Below, in pieces: positions 51,301 through 59,200 of a stretch of DNA of 64,000 nucleotides. The notes beneath the pieces were generated by a model that had not been told where the DNA came from, did not search any database, and was given only the letters and a program-made list of their open reading frames with translations. The translations under genes were made by a program, and so were the position numbers. How positions within the stretch are numbered: the first letter of the stretch is position 1; every line of letters begins with the position of its first letter. The stretch covers positions 8,761,473 to 8,825,472 of the forward strand of contig NW_024725489.1 in assembly GCF_018991925.1 (NCBI RefSeq), written 5' to 3'. The DNA comes from Homarus americanus (lineage: Eukaryota > Arthropoda > Malacostraca > Decapoda > Nephropidae).

Positions 51301-51612
51301 TAAACTGTCCCACACGGAGAGCCTGTTCATGTTCATGTTCTGACATGCATATTGTACACAAGCTATAGAACCATAAAATACTCCATAATCCATATGCTTA
51401 CATGAGATTAGTTAATATCAAGTGAATAATTCTAATCAAGTCTCATTAATTTGTTGAAATACTGATATTTGAAACTTTAAGGTATAATTGATGTAGGTGA
51501 GGGTTATTTCAATTCATTTTTGTTTGCTAATCTCAAGTTTAGACATAAAGAGGCACAATATTTTGACTACCAAATTTGATTTTTAACATGTTGACAAAAT
51601 TGACACACCCTA
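48374..51612 (-). mobile_element. Inner TAGGGTGT DNA transposon, apparently intact
   Basis: A 3239 bp element with perfect 16 bp terminal inverted repeats TAGGGTGTGTCAATTT. It is flanked by a perfect 8 bp duplication TTGCACAT (48366-48373 and 51613-51620). It lies inside the transposase gene of the outer copy, in opposite orientation. A subterminal word (aaaatc..gtaatttggtag / aaaaatcaaatttggtag) is shared by both ends and could be a transposase-binding site. It contains one intact transposase gene. The end sequence beyond position 12 of the terminal repeat differs from the outer copy, so the two are related subfamilies. Confidence 0.92.
48614..50989 (-). CDS. Intact transposase-like protein, 791 aa (hAT-like, uncharacterised family)
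   Basis: One open frame begins at ATG 50989, just after an acceptor-like ctatttgtcag, so a 5' non-coding exon is likely. By position in the frame (M7 = start), it has a Cys cluster TCKCSIQLCSESNC...CGC (about 134-162), a Lys/Glu-rich then acidic linker (205-265), and IALASIRHHAGLREAAEIAT. Next come CLLFDGRIDDTK (D349), AVGGDSTAVNTGWQGG (D429), VWIVCDLHTGELPLRHLI, PVSHSRWLTTALRFC and HTQSVERCVKMVTEA (E748). I infer the conserved D, D and E as candidate catalytic acids with a C..H helix between, hAT-like in order. I know similar arthropod proteins, often labelled cc8L18.2-like, but none with a tested function. Confidence 0.8.
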   Translation of the reverse strand: MSKLKTRSQLSTHLSLLVGKGKELPVSELPTVRDMLRLGLLLREKNAKDRRNYTDKELINDMIVPLLHQWTKANALFKPPVINQCRTIELKLTKLWHKAVETSLGKGNLARKNEFLHTLDTLFDILTCKCSIQLCSESNCSHSGKRENNSHIDCGCPREKKIPVLELEFIKAQRTKAEGQGSMQMGSIDYSETKKQIANAKKREQIREREQKKKMKSEEAIQREEELCQDVYHFFDSSSDEQEATSDDSSKEPSEPLPKKMKYNTRNISNIALASIRHHAGLREAAEIATAAWIDAGLISREDVSLVIDHNKIRRAQEKIMKEISDQHEKDLSEGGLSCLLFDGRIDDTKVLLEVEGVNRKFPGLIKEEHYSVCSEPGGRFLFHFAPETEVEGKKHAEVIADHILCWVQERGLGSSLQAVGGDSTAVNTGWQGGVMTHLEKKLGRRLVWIVCDLHTGELPLRHLIQELDGPTKSNNKWSGPLGIMLDEATQLEINTTFPKVEVGPPLPALSEGVIKDLSTDQSYAYRIAQAIRSGEVPQSLALLEIGPVSHSRWLTTALRFCRIWISKHELKGKVLKNLRLIVEFIIGVYLPQWFSVKLNPMWVDGPNHLLFQLQLVRTQRKVVRDIVLPVARRSAWYARSEAVLQAMLCSQCTNLRTEAVEVILKIRGTLIDDDQLGDCSFHSRKVPPINVNATKLSELVDLSLEVLEPPLTTSLTSQELRNLKETPMQVPKWPSHTQSVERCVKMVTEAAGHVYSHERREGYIKAQIASRLLMTRNQSKESMKALVTFK

Positions 51613-51620
51613 TTGCACAT

Positions 51621-52361
51621 ACTGTCATTGACGACCTGAGTACTGACCAGTACTATGGTTACATGATTTGCAGTGCCATCAAAACTGGGGTCATGCCTGA
51701 TAGACTTGCTTACCTGCAGATAGGTCCAGTCTCACATTCTAGGTGGCTCACAACGGCTCTCAGGTTCTGCAGAATTTGGGTCGCTCATCATAAACTGAAA
51801 GGGAACCAGCTTCACAACCTGAGACTTATTGTCCAATTCATCGTGAGTGTCTACTTGCCAAATTGGTTCAACACCAAGGTCAAGTCATCGTTCTCCGAAG
51901 GTCCGAGGCATGTTCTCTTCCAGCTTGAGCTCCTGAGGAGTCAGCCAAGGAAGGTTGTTCAGATTGTGGAGCAGACTGTGAGGAGATCTTCCTGGTATGC
52001 TCATCCCGAGGCAGTTCTGCAGACAATGCTCTGCAGTAAGGATGAGGAGGAGAGAAGAGTGGCAGTCAAAAAGATCTTGGATATGAGACTTATGAGAGGA
52101 TCTGGGCATGACGAATCAGTTGGTGACGATTCCTTCAGGGTCAGGAAGACTCCTGAAGTCAATCTAGGTGCCAAGACCCTCACTGATCTCATAGATCTGG
52201 ATAACATCCAGGCTGGCAGTGAGCCCCCTCTTACCTGCAGCCTCACCAATGTTCATGTCAGAGCTTTCCTGAACAATCCCACGCATGTTCTCTATGGTGT
52301 GCAGCAACACCGGGTCCTAGTAGTAAAACCGGTTTTTGTATTTGATGATTTTGTTTTCTAA
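51621..52361 (+). pseudogene. Outer transposase gene, 3' third
   Basis: After the inner element and its duplicated TTGCACAT, the frame resumes with VIDDLSTDQYYGYMICSAIK, IGPVSHSRWLTTALRFCRIW, YLPNWFNTKVK and WYAHPEAVLQTMLCS. It ends early by a frame change at NNPTHVLYGVQ and so lacks the HTQSVER block kept in the inner protein. Confidence 0.85.
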
Positions 52362-52674
52362 AGGAATGTTAAATTTAATAAATGTGTCAAGATCATTCGT
52401 TTCACTATTCTGGATCATTTTCATCCTAATAAATTAACCTGATACATTTACTTTACTTTAAATAAGCTATTTAGTGGTGTTGGTAAAAGGGTGGGAATAC
52501 TGAACTTTCATAAGATTTCAAGTTAAAATTTACCAAGCAAAAAATAAAAACTTTTCAAATCTGAAGATATCCCATGATTCTGCACATAGAACTACATCAT
52601 TAATACCATGGGCCGATTTTTCAAATTCAAAAAAAAAAAAAATTCGCCTCCGTATGACACACCCTAATGGTACA

Positions 52675-53890
52675 GGGTATGTAAGATGAGAATGTTATTA
52701 GACACTCAAAATCCCCTTTTAATAGCCCATTATTCCTCGTCCAGAAAAAGGATGGTGGATGGCGCCCTGTTATAGATTTCAGGCGCGTCAATGATGAAAC
52801 GATCCCTTATAGGTACCCTATGCCTATCTTGAGCGACATATTGCAATCCTTAGGCAAGGATAATGCGGTATTTAGCAACTTAGATTTGCTTAGTGGGTAT
52901 TGGCAAATACCACTCGATGAGAAATCACGAGAAATTACGGCATTTAGCACGCCTCTAGGCCACTTTGAGTTTCTACGAATACCATTTGGTCTCAGAAATG
53001 CCCCACTAACATTTCAAAGAATGATCAACACCCTGTTTGCCGGATTGATTGGTACCACAGTCTGCGCTTATTTGGATGATCTAATAGTAGTCAGTAAGGA
53101 CGTCGATTCCCATCTGATTAAACTGCGTGAAGTGTTGGACAAACTTTCCACAGCAGGCCTCAAAATACAACTCTCGACGTGTGAGTTTTTAAAATCCAGA
53201 ATCCATTTCCTTAGTCATGTAGTTGACGGTGAAGGCATACATGCAGTTAATGATAAAGTCAAAGCTGTATCTCAATTCCCGCATCCTACCTCAAATGATC
53301 ATGTGCGTAGCTTTCTTGGCTTATCTGGATATTATCGTTCCTTTATCAAGAACTATGCAACATTAGCATCGCCCCTAACAAGGTTGCTAAAAAAAGATGC
53401 AATGTTTATATGGGACGCTGAACACGAAGATAGTTTTACGGCATTGAAGACAGCGCTTACCAATGCCCCGGTTCTATCATTCCCAGACTACACTCAACCT
53501 TTCACTCTCTGTACTGACGCTTCCGGAATTGGAGTCGGAGCAGTGCTCATGCAAGAGGATACGCGTAGGAAGTTTAGAGTGATAGCATTTGCAAGTCGCA
53601 AACTAATGGATGCTGAAACACGTTATTCGGTAACGCATTCAGAAACGTTAGCCGTTGTGCGGGCACTTAAGAAGTTCAAAGACTTTATCTTTGGCTACAA
53701 GATAACTGTGTTTACTGATCATGCGGCAGTAACCGAGCTGTTCCATGGCAGAAACTTATCAGGCAGATTAGCACGCTGGTGTCTGACAATTCAAGTTTGT
53801 TGAATTTAGGTATTTTGAGAATGATAGAACCGGGCATTAGTAGCGCTGTGTATTGCGCCAAACTATCTTCGTGTTCCAGCGTCATATAAA
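52675..53890 (+). pseudogene. Gypsy RT and RNase H
   Basis: The frame reads PLFLVQKKDGGWRPVIDFR, NLDLLSGYWQIPLDEKSRE, VCAYLDDLIVVSKDVDSHL (catalytic LDD), FLGLSGYYRSFIKNYA, LCTDASGIGVGAVLMQ (RNase H), FASRKLMDAETRYSVTHSE and VFTDHAAVTELFHGRN. It continues the RT cut at 46647. A one-base deletion near 52690 and a frame change at IQ (about 53795), followed by stops, inactivate it. It reaches the assembly gap. Confidence 0.9.
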
Positions 53891-53900
53891 CGTGCATCTA

Positions 53901-54000
53901 NNNNNNNNNNNNNNNNNNNNNNNNNNNNNNNNNNNNNNNNNNNNNNNNNNNNNNNNNNNNNNNNNNNNNNNNNNNNNNNNNNNNNNNNNNNNNNNNNNNN
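53901..54000. other. Assembly gap (100 N)
   Basis: Exactly 100 unknown bases, the conventional size for a gap of unknown length. The Gypsy integrase and 3' LTR may be hidden here. Confidence 0.99.
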
Positions 54001-54067
54001 AATCTCACGCCATCCCATCACTCACAGCATCCCTTTCCTCACACCATCCCACCCGTACCCCCTACAC

Positions 54068-54292
54068 CAGGGGTGGGCAAAGTACGGCCCGCGGGCCACA
54101 TTTGGCCCGCCAAATTATTTCTGTGGCCCGCCAGTGCATTTGGCAATCAGAAAAAAAAAATCTTATTAATTACAGAAAGGACAATTTTGGAAGTTGGGTG
54201 GACATAGCAGCAATACACATTAAGTGTGTGGCCCGCGAAGTGTGCCACCATTCATGAAGTGGCCCTCCATCAAAAATAATTGCCCACCCCTG
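54068..54292. mobile_element. hAT MITE, 225 bp
   Basis: The ends CAGGGGTGGGCAA / TTGCCCACCCCTG are inverted repeats, flanked by a perfect 8 bp duplication CCCTACAC (54060-54067 and 54293-54300). GGCCCGC-rich subterminal repeats (gtacggcccgcgggccac) are as in Charlie-like hAT MITEs. It is non-coding. Confidence 0.9.
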
Positions 54293-54549
54293 CCCTACAC
54301 CATCCCCTCCCCCTCCATTCAACCAACTTCCCCTCCCATCTCCCCTTCCCTTCTCTCCCCTCGCTTTAACCTTCAGGCGCTGGAGTTGGTGGCAGTAAAG
54401 GTATTTAAACTACTTGATGTTTGTGAAGTAAATTTTTATCATCTTGGGTTAAATAAAAGACTAAATCTCTTTTTTTATGTTATCCACACATCTCTTCCTC
54501 CTCCCTGATGTTCAAGGTGTGTGTGTGTGTTGGCCCCCTATGACAACAC

Positions 54550-54552
<3 letters not shown>

Positions 54553-54633
<81 letters not shown>

Positions 54634-54660
54634 CATACATACACACACACATATTAGGGG
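54553..54660. repeat. (CA)n/(TA)n microsatellite
   Basis: About 65 bp of CA followed by TA and mixed CA. A (GA)n tract follows at 54675-54705. Confidence 0.95.
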
Positions 54661-55633
54661 CTGTAGGATGATGCTGAGAGAGAGAGAGAGAGAGATAGAG
54701 AGAGAGGATGATGTGGCAACATTCCATTCTGGCAGGTGTTTGCTCAGTAGAAACAACAAACACCTCAGCAAACATAGGCTTATTTACCACACCATTAACA
54801 CCTTGTCCTTATGCCACCACAGGTAAGGGGGGGTGGGTGAAGTGAAGGGTGAGGTGGGTGGTGAGGTTGGAGGGGGAAATGAAGGGTAGGGTCAGGTGAG
54901 GTTAGGTGGTGAGGTTGAACGGAATGTGAAGTATTTTCTACCCTGGTCATATTGTCATACATTTTTAGTTTCTGCTCCCATGCTATGCCACAGTCACCCC
55001 TGGTGTAAGTTATGGTGAAAACTTCCTTCTGTCATCGTTTTCTTTGTGTGATTTTGGTTTTTCAGTTTTATGGGAGACTTTAAGATGACTTTGTGTGTGT
55101 GTGTGTGCGTGTGTGTGCGTGTGTTTCTTGGATCTTTCTCTCGTGACGGTGTTGTAATTTTACAGACGTTTGAGTAAAAGGTATCTCTTGGCTGAGGGGA
55201 GGAGAGGAGAGGGAGAAGGAACAAGAGAGGGCGTAAGAGGAGGAGGGGACGAGAGGGGGTAAGAGGAGATGGAGGAGAAACAGAAAGAGGAGGTAGAGGA
55301 TGTGTGATATATTTTACTGCAGTTATAATAATAGAGGAATACTTTTGTTTACGTAATTTTCTCAGTTTCTTGATTAGAATAAAAATGACCTGTCTTGGAT
55401 GGGTAGTTTGCAACACCCTGTACATATGACCTTCTGCAATACCCTGTACATATGACCTTCTGCAACACTGTACACGTGACTCACATTGTTTCACCTTTTA
55501 GGACAATGGTTTAAGAGGATGATGGTTTAACACCTTTAATAACGTAGCATAGATGGTTTAACCCCTTTTAGGAGGAGGATCTAATTAACAGGAATATGGT
55601 TTGAAACATCCTCAGAATGATATGTTAGAAATA

Positions 55634-55860
55634 GTCCTTTAGCATTAGGGCCCATTAGCACGAGGACCCATTAGCACTAGGGTCCATTAGCACTAGGGTC
55701 TATTAGCACTAGGGTCCATTAGCACTAGGGTTCATTAGCACTAGGGTCCATTAGCACTAGGGTTCATTAGCACGAGGTCCAATTAGCACAAGGACCCATT
55801 AGCACTAGGGTCCATTAGCACTAGGGTCCATTAGCACTAGGGTCCATTAGGACCGAGGCC
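55634..55860. repeat. 16-17 bp minisatellite (cattagcactagggtc)
   Basis: About thirteen copies of a 16-17 bp unit, decaying into gcccattagg-type units up to about 55915, then a short TTAGG-type stretch (55918-55960). Confidence 0.85.
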
Positions 55861-56070
55861 CATTTGGATTGGGGCCCCACTTGGACTAAGGCCCACTAGT
55901 ACTGAGGCCCATTAGAACTAGTTAGGTTAGGTTATATTAGATTAGTTAGGTTAGGTTAGCATTATGGTGATAAAGGTCAGGTACTTCTGTTTAAATTAGA
56001 TTAGGTTAGTGTCGGAGTGTTGAATTATCAAGGTAATCTTTTAACTCACCTCATCAATGTTGAACATAAG

Positions 56071-56288
56071 CTACGTGATCTTGACTCCGAGGAAATGGAC
56101 GTCAGAGGCACCGGCGCAGGTGTGTCTATTGGTGGACGACCCGAGGGCTCCCACCGGTAGACTAACCTTCGCCATCACCACTAGGGATTGGCAGCTTGTC
56201 GGGGATGAGCAGAATGTCACCGTTATTCCTGATACCACCCTCCAGGGAGTCAGCGGGTCAGTACAATATCCAGATTTCAGAATGTCGA
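56071..56288 (+). CDS. A2M exon A (MG1)
   Basis: It encodes YVILTPRKWTSEAPAQVCLL and DDPRAPTGRLTFAITTRD, ending at the donor gtgagt after RMS. The acceptor at cataag is weak, so the left boundary is uncertain; an ATG at 56057 is in frame. Confidence 0.75.
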
Positions 56289-59200
56289 GTGAGTGAATGA
56301 GTTAGTGAGGCAGTCAGTTAGGAAAATTATGCTTCATATCTATACATGTAAGAAATTCTTCGTTTTCATCAGAATATTCGTAGTATCCCGTTCATCTTGA
56401 CCTGTTCATGATGGAAAATTCACAGCACAAGTTACTTTTGCACGTCCACAATCAGTAGTTCTGTATCTACTGGTGCTTGGTCGATAATGATGCTTTTCTG
56501 AAACATTTTATTTACTGTATATATAATCAATAGTCTATGAAGCGCTTATATATCCAATTATAACATGCATAGGTTTAATTTTAATAGTTATAGATAAAGA
56601 AAAATATTCATGCATCACATTCTCTTTTTGCCAGGTACATATGACTCATGCTACGGGGTACCAGTGCCAAGCTCGAAGTATTACAATGGTGCGCTACATG
56701 TATATGGCATTGTAGGTGGCACCAATGTCAAGCACACCTTCAACATCAGCCTAAAGCGATTTAACGAGATCACATTCCTGCAGACGGACAAGTACCTCTA
56801 CCAACCTAGCCAAAATGTCAAGCTCAGGATCCTCAGCATAGTCGGGGCGGACCTCAGCGTCTCATACAAACCGATGAGTCTTGGTATCCAGAATTGAGTG
56901 AGTGGGAATTCGATAGATTGTAAATGACCCTCTGATGATGATTATGATGATGATTTAACCCTTCGAGGTCACGTTTAACTCTGAAAGGTTGATGATTGAA
57001 CCCTTTTATGATGACTGAACCCCATGAAGACGACACTTTAACCCTCTCCTCCTCATCAGGCTAATAATAAACACCTAGACCATGACATACACACAAGAAC
57101 TCGAATCTTAACCTATAGCCGACGATGGAAACAACGAATTTCTATTAATGTAAAGTGTTCCTCCTTCTACAGTAGCTACAATAAATACAGATCACCAAAC
57201 ACAATTGAATTTAGTATCTCTTTTCCCTTTACAGTACCCGGAAGTGTGGGTCACGACGCCCTACAAAACCCGCATCGCCCAGTGGAAGAACGTGGACAAC
57301 ACCGCTGGGCTGGTCCACCTTGACTTCGATCTGGCTGATGAACCCGAGATGGTGAGGACATACTTTGAGAGGTGTGGGAGGAAGGGAAGTGGGGCACTGC
57401 CAGGTGAGGGGAGTACTTAGAGGTGAAGAGGCAGGAGAGAGAAGAGTTACATGAGGAGTGAGGGGAGAAGGGAGAATAGGTAACTGAGAGGTGAGGGAGA
57501 AGAGAGTTGGGGTGACATTGAGATGTGAAGGGAAGGGGAGAAGAAGTGAGGCAAATCAGCTGCCACACTCCACTTTAAGCTGCCATTCTCTCCTCCACAT
57601 CAGGGAAACTACTGCATCCACGTGAAGACTCATGATGACCGGACCGAAATTCGAGACATCAAGGTAGAGGAGTTTGTATTGCCATGCTTTGAAGTGAAGC
57701 TGAAGACCCCCAATTACATCCTGGCTGTTAACGAAGAGTTCACCTTTACCGTGTGTGCCAAGTGATTCACCCCCCCCCCTCCTCTCTCTCCCATCAGTGA
57801 AGGAAAATTAGTTCACCTGATGTGGCACCTCAGTTTGTTTTATCTTATAATTAAACACCCTCACCTAACTTAACTTGACCTAAGCTAACCTAACCTAACC
57901 TGACCTAACCTATCCTAACTTAACCTAACCTGATTTAACCTTACCCAACATAACCTGACAAAACCTAATTTAACTTGACCTGATTTTTTTTTACCCAATC
58001 TGACCTAACCTGACCTACCCTAACTTAATCTGTCCTGATCTAACTTAATCTAATTTAACCTACATTTAACTATGTAGATACTTGTGTTTATGTGTATATG
58101 TATACTCTGCAGATACTTGTAGATATCTGAGTTTATGTATATTATGGAGCAGGGCTGTGGAGTCGAAGACAAAACCTTCGACTCCGACTCCGACTCCGAC
58201 TCCTCAAATTTTTATGCTTCCGACTCCGACTCCGATTCCGACTCCGACTCCTTGGCCTATTTGTAACAACTATTTCTACCATCCTAATTGTAATTTGTAT
58301 GTTGTAACCTGCGTAGGTAAAAAGTAAAACACCGTGGCTATACTGCTACAGCTTTATTAATGATCTGGACGATATTTAAGAACTACAAAAAGATGATAGG
58401 CTTGACTTTCAAAGTTTCAATCAAAAGAAAAATAAATTTATTAAGAATTCAAGATATTAACTAGAAAACACCATTTACATGTATATCTAAAAGTTCGATC
58501 TCAGCATATGAATTTTGTTTAAGCTCATAATCTGATGTGGATCTAAATGATGATCCTACAATTCCTTTTAAAGTAAAGTTATATATTTATGTACATTAAA
58601 GAAATGAATACCTTATTAAGGAAAATGGATAAACCTTATATGATTAAGTTATTAAATTAAATTTGCCTTAATCTCACCAAAAACAGGTTGTAGCTAATTG
58701 TTTTGTAGCTGAGAGCCTCTGTGCAGTTTTCAACGAAACAAAATTTGATATAATTCAAAATTTCAAATGGTAAAGAAGAGACTATCGTCCAAAATTATAG
58801 TGCTATACTGTGCCTGCTACAATAAATTCATAATAATGCTTATAAAATGGAAATAAATTCTTTTAGTAATTTAAGAAAATTAGTGGGATCAGTGGAATCA
58901 CTGCAATGAATATGCCTGAGTTCATATATTTGTTCTTAGGAACAGAATAGCTTCAGTCAGATCTTCCTTCATGGAAGCCCTTAAATCTGATCTGATTATT
59001 TTCAGTGCAGAAAACAGTCTTTCTACACTGACTTGAGTGGGTTGCATTGCTGTCACAGCTCTAGCTACATCTTTTACAATCTCTGGGTAAGCAGGTATGG
59101 CTTCATCCACTGTCACTTTTGAAGACCGGTCAAATTTCTCCACTTCCATCAGTGCACCAAAGAAATCTTGCTGAAATCTCGTATTTTTAATGTCTACCGC

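Larger units (their letters stand above)
46656..52666 (+). mobile_element. Outer TAGGGTGT DNA transposon (hAT-like), interrupted by a relative
   Basis: It is flanked by a perfect 8 bp duplication ATGGTACA (46648-46655 and 52667-52674), whose removal restores the Gypsy RT. Terminal repeats are TAGGGTGTGTCATA plus GGAGG with one gap. Without the inner element it is about 2.76 kb. It has a 5' leader with an intron end (tttctgtttcag), a broken transposase gene, and a 3' poly-A-rich stretch before the right end. Eight-base duplications and a YAGGG terminus fit the hAT superfamily; the superfamily call is inference. Confidence 0.88.
43850..53890 (+). mobile_element. Second Gypsy LTR retrotransposon, broken by DNA transposons
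   Basis: Plus-strand pieces in Gypsy order: gag-like (44016-44447), protease (45515-45870), RT start (46400-46647), then a 6 kb DNA-transposon insertion, then RT-RNase H (52675-53850). The sequence reaches a 100-base assembly gap at 53901, so integrase and the 3' LTR are not visible. Stops and frame changes are frequent. It is unrelated in detail to the Gypsy at 9.7 kb (AYLDDL versus VVDDV). Confidence 0.8.
54301..56070. other. 5' flank of the alpha-2-macroglobulin exons
   Basis: CT-rich DNA, a (CA)n/(TA)n tract, GA-rich and AG-rich stretches, and a minisatellite. A signal-peptide exon of the macroglobulin gene is expected upstream of 56071, but I could not identify it here. Confidence 0.35.

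Noticed and set aside
48374..51612. Inner element as a host gene duplicated in inverse orientation
   Set aside because: Perfect terminal inverted repeats and an 8 bp target duplication show transposition, not segmental duplication.
54994..55494. 166 aa minus-strand frame
   Set aside because: Pro/Leu/Ser content comes from GA-rich low-complexity DNA and a (TG)n run.
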